The translations under genes were made by a program, and so were the position numbers. Positions 39,961-48,966 of a DNA stretch of 64,000 bases are shown piece by piece (the stretch's first letter is position 1; every line of letters begins with the position of its first letter). Location: contig CP154957.1 of the NCBI GenBank assembly GCA_039621445.1, positions 27,884,541 to 27,948,540 on the forward strand. The letters run 5' to 3'. The stretch comes from Euglena gracilis (Eukaryota > Euglenida > Euglenophyceae > Euglenales). The notes beneath the pieces were generated by a model. That model was not told the DNA's origin. It saw nothing but the letters and a program-made list of their open reading frames with translations, and made no database searches.

Positions 39961-40174
39961 CCCTCACCCCCCTCAAATGGCCACCCTCCAGGCACCGTGG
40001 GACCCCAAAATGGCCACTTTGGCAGGGGGGACACTTTGGGGGGGTCAAGTTTTGGCCTCCGGCGCCTTTGGCGCCAAAGGAAAATGGCCACTTTGGGGGG
40101 GGGGTAACCTGAAATTTGCCAAAAATTTTGGCCACTTTGGGGGGAGGGACACTTTGAGGGGGGGGGGGTGAGGG
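39961..40174. mobile_element. Poly-C-ended MITE-like element, TA target site (214 bp)
   Basis: CCCTCACCCCCCTCAAA on the left and TTTGAG plus a G-run and GTGAGGG on the right; TA at 39,959-39,960 and 40,175-40,176. The interior GGCGCCTTTGGCGCC hairpin and CCACTTTGGGGG/GGTAACC blocks match 11,566-11,654 and 15,583-15,720. GTTACACAATTCTCTC occurs on each side (39,921 and 40,186). Confidence 0.85.
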
Positions 40175-40176
40175 TA

Positions 40177-40534
40177 AAGTGTAAAGTTACACAATTCTCT
40201 CCCCCATCATTTTGGTGGATGGGGGGGCTAACCCCCACCCCTCCCTGTACTTCCAGGGGTGCAGATTTTATATATTGCGCTTAAGCGCAATGTATTAATG
40301 TTGCGTGTTCGCGCAATGTCTGTAACCATCGCCTTCTGTGCCCGGCAGTGTAGTTATTGTAGTGTGTAGTAGTTATTTTGTTGTATTTATCTCAGCCATC
40401 AGAGTGCTTGAGAAAATTTGACCCCCCCCCCCCGGGAGGTCCAGCCAGCCAGCAGCCTTTTTCCAGCCCCGGACCCCCCCCCCATCGACAAGTTTTATTT
40501 ATTTTGCAGCCTCCCAAGGGGCGGCTGGGCGGTA
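40177..40534. other. Unassigned sequence between LINE and chromovirus
   Basis: Holds the palindrome ATTGCGCTTAAGCGCAAT (40,275-40,292), a TAGTGTGTAGTAG stretch, and a C-run/G-run bounded block (40,420-40,485) with GCCAGCCAGCAGCC. No gene. Confidence 0.45.
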
Positions 40535-40539
40535 ATGGA

Positions 40540-40858
40540 TGTACCTTTTCTCCTTGAACTGGAACTTCTCCAAACAATTTGATAGTTCCAAACTTGAAAT
40601 GTCCTACCTCTTGTTATAATCTTGTCCAAGACACAGCCACAGGCAAAGCACGTAATGTGCACTGCCAAACAACGAGAAAACCAAAACTGTGAAGAGGAGG
40701 TGAGAGGAATGTACAATTACAGTAGCGAAACTGTCCGCGAAGCAGTTGATAGTGAATTCCTGAGCAGCAGGGAGCTGCCAGGAAGGAGACATCGCAAAGC
40801 GACGCCTGGGTAAGAGGAAAGTGATCTGTGCACTGGTAAATCAGGCTACGGCGTTACA
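40540..40858 (-). repeat. 3' LTR (intact, 319 bp)
   Basis: Bounded TGTA...TACA. It is uninterrupted across TTGTTATAATCTTG (40,611-40,624), giving the empty site of the insertion found in the other LTR. Confidence 0.95.
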
Positions 40859-40870
40859 ATCTCCCCCTCG
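40859..40870 (-). promoter_or_regulatory. Polypurine tract
   Basis: On the minus strand CGAGGGGGAGAT abuts the 3' LTR, the usual plus-strand cDNA primer site. Confidence 0.85.
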
Positions 40871-41086
40871 CAAACAGGCAGGGCAGGTTTGCGACAAACG
40901 ACGCCGTTTCTCAATGGGTTGCCTACTGAAATTCAGCATCCTCAGCAGAGACTTTGGGTCTGGATTGGGGTCAAAGATCAGAAAACCTTGAAGGTACTCA
41001 CCTCAGGCTTCCATGGGCTCCTACTGGGTTCGGATCCTCTTGCGGAAAAGCCAGGCAGGCACTCAAAGTTGAAGAGTTTGGTTTGC

Positions 41087-42930
41087 TCACTCATCAAAGA
41101 AGCAAAACAGGGTAGCCATGCGGACAGGAATTTGGGAGGCAAGGTCTTGAGCGTTTTTCAGCGGGACATTCAAGTTCTTGGACTCGCAATAATCCACAAA
41201 AGCTTTGGTCAGACAACCATCATTGTGGATGAACGCTTTGATTGGTTCCCAAGTTGCGTCTTGGAGACCATAGCCTTTCCACACAGTCAGGAACCTCCAA
41301 CCTTGTTTGTACTTATGGGTCTGGATGGATTCAACTTCAAAAAATCCATCTTCTTCAGTGTTGGGTTCCTCAGGTGGGGCTTCAGGTTGGTTTGCCTCAT
41401 CCCGAACGGAAATTTCTGCTTCGTCTTCATTGTCGCTCAGTTCTTCAGGCTGGTTTGGAAAATGCTTCAGGAACTCGAAAGCGACTTCAACTTCACCTCC
41501 CAGTTTCGGGGACGCTCTCAGCAAAACAGCGGAGTGCTTGACTTGGATGATTCGGAAAGGTCCAAACCATTGAGATCCCAGTTTTACAGTTGGCCATTGG
41601 GGAAACCGATTGCGATGGACCAGGACATAGTCATTGACTTGATAGACAGCGGTTGACCTTCCACGGTTGTTTCTCTGAAGCGCCTTTTCTCTGAGAGCTT
41701 TCAGCCGTTGGACAGCGGACTCTTGAAGAGAAATTTGGTTGGTGATCCAGGATTGGACATTCAGGTTGGCATCAGGCTCAGGGAGAAGGTCAGGTTGCCA
41801 GGCGGGTCGGCCGAAGAAAAGTTCAGCGGGGCACAGTTGGGTTGATGAGTGAACTTGGTTGTTCATCATCCAGGTGCACAGGGGAACAAGGCGAATCCAG
41901 TCCTTTGATTTTTGGCTTGCCATCAAACACCGCATGTTTTGTACGAAACTCCGATTCATCCTTTCGCACAAACCATTGTTCTCAGGCCTTCGGGGGGTTG
42001 AGAAATTTACTTTCACTTTCATGGCCTTCAGGGCGGATTGCCAAAATCCTCTTTCTGAAACGAAACGCACATCGTTGTTACTGAATATTTCTTTGGGGCG
42101 ACCGAACTTCTGAATCCATTCTGTGAACACAAGTTCCAGAACACCTTCTGCATCGATCCGTTTGCGGCAGGGGATGAACTGGGCAAAGCGGGACAAACCA
42201 CAGACAATTGTCAAAATGTAGTCCTTGCCAGCATATTCATCCATCGAGATGAAATCAACATACAAAATTTCATTCACCATCGAAGGGATCGGTAACGCAC
42301 CAACCAATCCTCGGTCTTTGGCTGAGTTCGGTTTTGCTTCAGCACAGATTCTGCAAGACAAAATGGTTTTCCGAACTTCTTCCATTAGGTCTTTCAGAGT
42401 CAAGTCAACGTGGAAATTGCTTTTCAGGAACCAGGTTGTCCTTTCGATTCCAGGATGACCATTGATCGTGTGACACCAGACAATTGTGTCAGCAGGCAAT
42501 TTTCCTTTCGGTAGAACAAGCTTCTTTTCATTCCACAATTTGTTCTCGTCGCGGTAAAACATGGTTCCGTCAATCAGGGTTGCACTGTGAGGTTGGATGC
42601 TCCCCCAAACTTGTGCATACTCCTCTTGATAGTCCTGGGCGCAAAGGTCCTTCATTTGTTCCAAAGCCTCCATTCTCAGATCAAGCTGGATGTCCATTCT
42701 TTGGAAAGTTTGTCGGGCAAGGTCCTCACTGTCAGCCTGGAAAAGTTCACAAAAGTTGTCACGGGAGAGCATATCACAGAGTTCATTCTTGGCACCAGGG
42801 ATGTGATGGATGTGGAGTCGGAACTGGGACAGGAAAACCCACCAGCGTTTCAGTCGGGCATTCTCGGGGGGGTTCCCGCGAACAAAGTACGAAACGGCAG
42901 CTTGGTCGCACAGCCAGACAATGGACAGGG
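41087..42930 (-). pseudogene. Chromovirus integrase with C-terminal chromodomain (and RNase H end)
   Basis: The frame opens with the C-terminal part of RNase H and a HHIPGAKNELCDMLSR motif. An HHCC zinc-binding region follows (HTINGHPGIERT...CRIC), then the DDE core: VDFISMDEYAGKDY, SNNDVRF (usually SDxDxRF) and PENNGLCERMN. A GPFRI-type GPY/F segment is next. At the C-terminus EVESIQTHKYKQGWRFLTVW and KGYGLQDATWEP form a chromodomain, which in chromoviruses guides insertion to marked chromatin. It ends with a stop at 41,087. It is open, but cut off from RT by frameshifts near 42,920 and 43,345. Confidence 0.9.
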
Positions 42931-43345
42931 CAGGAGGATTCGGCGTTGTGACGCAATGCCCAACACCCCACCCAGCAATTCTTGTTCGTAGGTAGCGTAA
43001 TTTTGGCGTGCGGGCGACCATTTCCAATTAAAATGACCGAGCGGCACGAGAACTTCGCTTTCAGTGTGGGTGTGTTTCAGGGTTCCATCACGGTTGACTC
43101 CGATCACAGCACCAAATGACTCAGTTTTGTCTTTGCTCAACTTTTGCCATTGGTAGAGGCTTGCACCGCCACCAACATCAGAGGCGTCAGTGACAATCAG
43201 AATTTCTCCATCACTGTTGGGGACTCCCAAATTTCTGACATCGGCAAGTTTGGCTTTTAAGGTCTCAAAAGCAGATTGATGTTCATCGGTCCATTTGAAC
43301 GGAACACCCTTTTTGGTCAGGTCAGTCAGAATGGCTGATGTGAAG
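42920..43345 (-). pseudogene. Chromovirus RNase H segment in a shifted frame
   Basis: Contains KKGVPFKW-type connection sequence, ILIVTDASDVGGGA (catalytic Asp of RNase H, TDAS) and QNYATYEQELLG. It is separated from RT by one phase change (about 43,345) and from the integrase frame by another (about 42,920). Whether these are real mutations or sequence errors cannot be told here. Confidence 0.85.
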
Positions 43346-46300
43346 AGAGAACCTTGGGATGTGGCGGCGATAGAAGTTGAGGGCTCCGAGAAAACGTTGA
43401 AGGGACTTGTGATCTTTCACTTGGACACGCTGCAAAGCCTCAATTTTCTTTGTCGAGGGTTTCCACCAGCCATTTTCCAGTTGATATCCGAGGTACTCCA
43501 GACTTTCTTTCATGAACTCACACTTGCTAAGTTTGATTCTGAGGTGATCTTGTCGGGCGACTTCGAAAAACTCTCTCAAAATCTCATGGTGTTGTTCCAA
43601 CGTGTGGGTTCCAATTCCAACATCATCAAAGAAGGCGGCAACCACACATCCTTGCTCCAGGAGTTCCTTGGCTTTGGGTCTGCGTCGAAAATCATCGATG
43701 ACTTTGTTCATTAGCTCTTGGAACACTCCAGGGGCATTGCTCAAACCAAAAGGCATCACCCTCCATTTGTACACGCGTCCATTTGGCAAAATAAAGGCAG
43801 TCAACTCCTGGGCTCGGAGAGTCAACTCCACCTGCCAAAATCCAGAGCGCATGTCCAGCTTTGACTTGAAACGCAGGGCGGCCAGGCCTTCTACAGTGGC
43901 TGCAAGGTCCGGCAGAAAACCAACGTGGGGTACAATCTTGCCATTCAGCTTGCTGTAATCACCAACAAGCCGTTTGGTTTTCGCAATTTTGGTTTCTTTG
44001 CCTTTGTCCTTCTCCACCAGGAATGAGCGAGAACAGAATCTGGGAAAATCTGAACCCTTGAATTCTTCCACCAATCCAGAGCTGACAAGTTCCTCAACCT
44101 GTCTTTCCATCTCCAAAACATCAGGCTTCGGCATGGGAAAGCATTTCTCGCGAACAGTCGAACCTTGAAATTCAGGTTTTAGCTCCAGATCCATGGATAC
44201 CAGTTTCTTGCAGGTACCAGGGGGTGGCAATTCTCCAAAAACATCGGAAAATTCTTGTAGGATCGATTTAATTGTGGGCTCTGCGTCCAGCTTTTCCAAT
44301 TCTTGATTGAACTCGCCATGCAAAATGTCAGATTCCTTCCACTGCTTTTGGGTTGCTTGCATTTGAAGATGTGTGTGCTCCTTTGGGTTGAATAGGGATG
44401 CAATTTGTTGGAAATCACTTCGGCGGGCGGGAAACGGGGAAGACGGTTTGGCCTTGGTGGACCACTCTCCCCCATTGGCGAATTGCGGAACAACGGTTGA
44501 AACATCTTGGAGCAATTCGGAAATCTGAAAAATTTGTGAGTCCACTTCACGGGTCAGTTCAGCCATGAACAAGTCCAAATCCCAGGTTGAATCAAGCTCA
44601 AAATCGTCTTTCAGGGAAATTGGCGAGAGTTCAGGCAGTTTGGGCTCACAGGGCTTTGATGGTGTGCAGGGAACAGGCGGTTTTGGCTCTTGGGCATCAA
44701 CTTCCACAAAGACCTCCTTTGGTTTGTGAATGGCTTTCAGATCAGACAGACCAAGATTTTTGCATCTGCGATGGAGGTGTGCCAAAAGTCTTGGGTCAAG
44801 CTCAGACACACGAATTCGGGTGCCGTCCACCACAGAAATCAGAGTCCCCCATTGGGGTTTTGGCAGGACCCTTTGATCTTTTTCGCGCATGAATACCTTT
44901 TCATCAGGCACACTGATCTGATCCACGGTCATTCTGTCCAACATTCTTGTCCAATTTGTGCTCGAACCTCCACTCCAGTCAGGGGTCACAAGAACCACTT
45001 TGGCCCTGTCCATCCCAATTTTGGTCAATGTCTTTTCCAGTTTGGACCACGGCGGATTTGCCCACAGAAACTCAGACTCATTGGCCATCAATTTTGACCA
45101 GTCATATTTCCATGCGCTGTTTTCCTTCGAACAGTGGAGCAATTCATGGGCATTGCCTTGTGAAGCAAACAGGTCCACTCGGATTTTGGTTGGTTCAATT
45201 CCAAGATCATTCAGCGCTTTGGCTCGCAAAGTGGGTAGCAACTGATAGCTTTCAGTGGCAAACATTCGATACATGGAGTAAATGTGTCCTTTTTCCTCAC
45301 GCAGGGGAATTGCCTCATCACCAATGACGAGGCGGGCAGGACGAAACAGGATTCCAGAAACTTTGGGGTGGTTCAGGAAATCCATACCAAGAACAGCATC
45401 GAATGCGGTAGTGTTCAGGACAAGCAGCTTTTGGTGAAAGTCATTATTTCCCAGATGCAGGGTGGTTTCAGCAACACCTTCCGAATACACAACAGTTCCA
45501 TCGCCCATCTTGACAGGGACTGCCTTTTCTCTTTGGACAGGAAGCCCTTGGGAGAAACGGGTTGAAATGGCAGACGTGGTGGCCCCGGTATCAAGAACAG
45601 CCGACACATTTCTTCCACCAATGCTGGTTTCCAAATACAACGTGGTGCTTGATTTTCCCAGATATGAAATGGATTCGAATTTGCGCTTCTTTCCAGGGTC
45701 TTCACGAGAATTGGGGGGCGAATTGGCAGGCAAGTTTGACTGTGTGGCAGGACGGGGCGGCTGAGGCGATGATTGATTCAGACGCTTCTTGTCCTCACGT
45801 TTTTTTTTTTTTTTTTCATCCTCATAATGGCCGACACGCTTGCAGTATTTGCAGGTTATTTTCGCCTTGAAATTTGGCTCGTTGCTGCGGTCTGCGGGGG
45901 GTCCACGGCCAGAAGGTTTGTTTAGGTTGGAACCTTTGCCTTTGCCTTTGCCCTTGGACTTGCCTTTGCCAGGGTTGGTCGAACTTGGCTCATCACTTTC
46001 CCCAATCAAGTGGATTTTGGCAGACTTCTCACCACCGAAGGCTTTGGCTTGGGAATACAGAAAACATTCCAGGGCATCGTCGGTGACTTTCTTTCGCCAA
46101 AATTCTTTCAGGGAATCAAAGGTCGAACATTTGTCACGGTTGCGTTCATCAGCTCTCATGTCTTTCCATTGCAGGGGGTGAATTTTGGACACAAGCATTA
46201 GAAGCTTTTCTTGCTCACCCAGGGCATCAGGGGACATCCGGGACAAAATGTCAGACATTTCCACAAACAAGGCTTCAAGCTCACCGGGGGAAGGTTCTTT

Positions 46301-46897
46301 TGACAATTGGGGAAGCTTGGAAAGTTGGGCTCGGAGCGAAATGTCATTTTCAACCTTCGGGTAAACTTGCATCAGACGGGCGACAAATTCAGAAAATTCA
46401 TCCACTTCTTCGGCAAGCCGTTCGACGACTCTCAAAACTTTGGGGGTTGAGGCGGCGATGGCCCAATCAAGTTGAATGCTGTCGGGCTGGTTTTCCACTC
46501 CGGTGAGGCGCATCCATCTTGAAAATGAGCGAAGCCAAAATTCTGCATCCGAACCGTCAAACTTTGGTAATTCCAGTCCAGGCACACGAGACACAAGACC
46601 AGGCTTTCGTTCAGTGTCGGAGGTGTCAGCAGACTTTCTGGCGATCAGTTTTGGAGGTCGGGGGGCGAAGGGGGACTGGTGTGTTGAGTGTTGCGACACT
46701 TGTGAGTTGGTTAATGCAAGTCCGGCAAGGCGGGCTTCAAGCTCAGCAATTTTCTGTGCAAACGATTCTTCACCAACTTCAGACATTCTTTTTGTTTTGG
46801 TTCGATCACTTTCTGAGTAGGTGGGCTGTGTAACAGGTTGGCACACAGGCTCAAAAGCTGGGTCAGGCTTGCACTCAAAATCAGTGGGGTCACTCAA
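43322..46897 (-). CDS. Chromovirus Gag-protease-reverse transcriptase (1,191 codons)
   Basis: Residues ~1-340: Gag. A zinc knuckle CKYCKRVGHYEDE follows at ~345, but the final Cys is absent and an 18-A run encoding Lys takes its place. ~431: aspartic protease VLDTGATTSAIS with LGMDFLNHP downstream. ~570-680: an extra domain with VDLFASQGN and WANPPW, normally not found in chromoviruses. ~985-1,175: reverse transcriptase with SKLDMRSGFWQVEL, FGLSNAPGVFQELM and AFFDDVGIG, so the catalytic box is FFDD, not YxDD. The frame ends at 43,322 in the RT-RNase H connection, beyond the point of the phase change. The start at 46,897 is the first ATG after a long leader. Confidence 0.88.
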   Translation of the reverse strand: MSDPTDFECKPDPAFEPVCQPVTQPTYSESDRTKTKRMSEVGEESFAQKIAELEARLAGLALTNSQVSQHSTHQSPFAPRPPKLIARKSADTSDTERKPGLVSRVPGLELPKFDGSDAEFWLRSFSRWMRLTGVENQPDSIQLDWAIAASTPKVLRVVERLAEEVDEFSEFVARLMQVYPKVENDISLRAQLSKLPQLSKEPSPGELEALFVEMSDILSRMSPDALGEQEKLLMLVSKIHPLQWKDMRADERNRDKCSTFDSLKEFWRKKVTDDALECFLYSQAKAFGGEKSAKIHLIGESDEPSSTNPGKGKSKGKGKGKGSNLNKPSGRGPPADRSNEPNFKAKITCKYCKRVGHYEDEKKKKKREDKKRLNQSSPQPPRPATQSNLPANSPPNSREDPGKKRKFESISYLGKSSTTLYLETSIGGRNVSAVLDTGATTSAISTRFSQGLPVQREKAVPVKMGDGTVVYSEGVAETTLHLGNNDFHQKLLVLNTTAFDAVLGMDFLNHPKVSGILFRPARLVIGDEAIPLREEKGHIYSMYRMFATESYQLLPTLRAKALNDLGIEPTKIRVDLFASQGNAHELLHCSKENSAWKYDWSKLMANESEFLWANPPWSKLEKTLTKIGMDRAKVVLVTPDWSGGSSTNWTRMLDRMTVDQISVPDEKVFMREKDQRVLPKPQWGTLISVVDGTRIRVSELDPRLLAHLHRRCKNLGLSDLKAIHKPKEVFVEVDAQEPKPPVPCTPSKPCEPKLPELSPISLKDDFELDSTWDLDLFMAELTREVDSQIFQISELLQDVSTVVPQFANGGEWSTKAKPSSPFPARRSDFQQIASLFNPKEHTHLQMQATQKQWKESDILHGEFNQELEKLDAEPTIKSILQEFSDVFGELPPPGTCKKLVSMDLELKPEFQGSTVREKCFPMPKPDVLEMERQVEELVSSGLVEEFKGSDFPRFCSRSFLVEKDKGKETKIAKTKRLVGDYSKLNGKIVPHVGFLPDLAATVEGLAALRFKSKLDMRSGFWQVELTLRAQELTAFILPNGRVYKWRVMPFGLSNAPGVFQELMNKVIDDFRRRPKAKELLEQGCVVAAFFDDVGIGTHTLEQHHEILREFFEVARQDHLRIKLSKCEFMKESLEYLGYQLENGWWKPSTKKIEALQRVQVKDHKSLQRFLGALNFYRRHIPRFSLHISHSD
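44830..45190 (-). other. Methyltransferase-like (NPPW) domain between protease and RT
   Basis: Within the Gag-Pol frame: RVDLFASQGNAHELLHC, then SEFLWANPPWSKLEKTLTKI, then VVLVTPDWSGGSSTNW. The order (DLFAS...N-P-P-[WF]...P-x-W) resembles the Dam-like segment of DIRS-type elements and the NPPW/Y motif of N6-adenine methyltransferases. Activity is not implied. Confidence 0.55.
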
Positions 46898-46899
46898 AA

Positions 46900-47827
46900 T
46901 CTAGGACAGGCTGCACTCAAAATCAGGGGGGGGGGCAGGCTGTCAGTTGGACCTCCAAACTGGCAAACAAACTTTCAGACTTTTGACCTGAACAGTTGAA
47001 AATAAACTAGCAAACCACTTTGGTACAAACAGTTGAATGGAACTTTGACAAACAAGCTGGCAAACAAACTTGCAGAAATTTGTCAACAATTCTGATCAAA
47101 CAATCTTGCAGACAGACTTCCAAAACAGAATCACAGATCAGACTTGCAGACAATCTGTCAACCAACTGCTTGCCAAAACAGCTGTTGTCACTCAAAATCC
47201 TGGGGGTTGGCTGGTCAATGGGGGGATTTTGGCAAGCAGCTGGTCCAGGGGGGGCTGGTTGGCACTCAAAATCCGTTTGTGTTGGTGTGGCAATCTTCCA
47301 AACAGACTTGCAACAATCAAACAGCAAACAATCAAAACAACAAACTTCAAGTTTTCCGTCAGACAGACTTCCAAAGTCCAGAAACACAGTTTCAAACAAA
47401 CAAACTTGTAAGAAACCAGGGCTTGGAGAGAGATGTTGTGAACAAATGTCCAAATTGAATTGTCACAGTTTTGGCTTTGCAATTCAGAACTGCAGATTGA
47501 ACAGTCCAAACAGAAATGGTCAATGCAAATGCCAAAATCAATTTCAGAATCTGAATTCCAAAATCTCTCTCCAACAATCTTTCTGGGGGGTCTCAATTTA
47601 CCACACGGTCACTATGGACAACAGTGTAACAGTGAAGAAAAAACGTTCTACCTCTTCCGACGACTCTGCACCCAGAACTTGTTGTCCTCAAACTTGAAAA
47701 CTTGAAAGATAAGGCCCCAGTGGCCACAGCAAATGCCAAAACCAGCTGCAGCCAAAACTGCTCTGCACGAGGTCGAGGTTGTCCAGCAGCTGACAACCAC
47801 CACAACTTGAAAGTACGTAAGATCGTA
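46900..47827 (-). other. Chromovirus 5' leader
   Basis: About 0.93 kb with no long minus-strand frame. It holds repeated CACTCAAAATC (46,870-46,925, 47,190, 47,262) and many CAAACAAACTTGCAGA-like units. The plus-strand open frame here (47,020-47,697) is a by-product. Confidence 0.7.
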
Positions 47828-47845
47828 GTACTCCTGCTGCTACCA
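47828..47845 (-). promoter_or_regulatory. Primer binding site (TGGTAGCAGCAGGAGTAC)
   Basis: One base from the 5' LTR. It starts TGG as a PBS should, and TGGTAGCAG is close to complementary to the 3' end of initiator tRNA-Met. Confidence 0.75.
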
Positions 47846-47846
47846 A

Positions 47847-48499
47847 TGTAACTTTTCTCCTTGAACTGGAACTTCTCCAAACAATTTGATAGTTCCAAAC
47901 TTGAAATGTCCTACCTCTTGTTATACCGCCCCGCCCCCCCCCAGTTAGTCACCCCCTTGGGAGGGAATTTGGCCAAGGGTGACTAATAGGGGGGGGTGAC
48001 GGGGGGGGTGACTAACTCGGGGGGGGGGGGTCATTTCAGGCACAAATTTTGCCCCTGCCCCAATTCTTGGGGGTTTCAAGGTTGTTTTTGGGCATTCCAG
48101 GGCACTTTTCATAGAATGCAACCATCAAAAAAATTCCGATGGCCAAATTCGGTGTTTTTTTTAAGAAAAATATTTCCCTTCAAAAAATTTTTTTGGCCTG
48201 GGGCCCAAGGGTGACTAATAGGAGGGGGTGACTAACGGGGGGGGGGGGGGGGCATGGTAATCTTGTCCAAGACACAGCCACAGGCAAAGCACGTAATGTG
48301 CACTGCCAAACAACGAGAAAACCAAAACTGTGAAGAGGAGGTGAGAGGAATGTACAATTACAGTAGCGAAACTGTCCGCGAAGCAGTTGATAGTGAATTC
48401 CTGAGCAGCAGGGAGCTGCCAGGAAGGAGACATCGCAAAGCGACGCCTGGGTAAGAGGAAAGTGATCTGTGCACTGGTAAATCAGGCTACGGCGTTACA
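47847..48499 (-). repeat. 5' LTR (319 bp plus a 334-bp insertion)
   Basis: 653 bp in total. Subtracting the 332-bp element and the duplicated TA leaves 319 bp, exactly the length of the other LTR. Confidence 0.95.
47926..48257. mobile_element. 332-bp poly-C-ended element inserted in the LTR; TA duplicated
   Basis: Between TTGTTA-TA (47,919-47,925) and TA-ATCTTG (48,258 onward). Left end CCGCCCCGCCCCCCCCCAG then TTAGTCACCCCC; right end GGGGGTGACTAACGGG, a long G-run and CATGG. The empty site TTGTTA-TA-ATCTTG is intact in the 3' LTR. It has no coding capacity, so it was moved by an enzyme encoded elsewhere. Confidence 0.97.
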
Positions 48500-48504
48500 A
48501 TGGA

Positions 48505-48963
48505 TTTTGGTTTTAAGGGGGGGGGTTACAAAAATGGGCCAAAAATGGGTGGGCAAAATGAATGGGTCCAATTTGGTCGAAATGGGTCGAAGGCTGGTCA
48601 GGGCAAATTTTGTGTCAAAAGTTTGGTTTTTTACATAATTTTCATTTGTGGGGGGCATTGTTGCAGTTTCCATTTTTTTTGCACCCAGTTTGACCCCAGG
48701 TTGGGCATGGTTCCAGCCGGAGCACCCCCTTGGGGGATGGGTCAGCTGGCAGCTCCTCCCCCAGCCCAATTTTTGCAGCGTCTGAGCTGCAGCACCCCCC
48801 CAGGGAATATTAATCCCCTCCCCCGAAGTCTTTTCATCCTTCCGACCAGGGCGTTGCTTACCCCCCCCACCTCCCACCTATTCCATACCCAACCTCGGAC
48901 CCCCCAAAAGGAGTAATTTTGAAGCACATTTGCCAAAAAAAATGATTTTTGAAAAAAAGTCAT
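48505..48963. other. Unassigned sequence
   Basis: No recognisable gene; Pro- and Ala-rich open frames on both strands without known motifs. Confidence 0.4.
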
Positions 48964-48966
48964 TTA

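Larger units (their letters stand above)
40535..48504 (-). mobile_element. Full-length Ty3/gypsy chromovirus, minus strand
   Basis: 319-bp LTRs at both ends, identical except one base (TGTACC versus TGTAAC), TG...CA termini and the 5-bp target duplication ATGGA (40,535-40,539 and 48,500-48,504). Order on the minus strand: 5' LTR, PBS, leader, gag-PR-RT, RNase H, integrase-chromodomain, PPT, 3' LTR. Near-identical LTRs mean a recent insertion, but pol has two frame breaks and the 5' LTR carries a later insertion. Confidence 0.95.

Noticed and set aside
47020-47697. 225-codon plus frame in the chromovirus leader
   Set aside because: Lies antisense in the untranslated leader, Gln/Asn-rich from CAAAC repeats, no domain.
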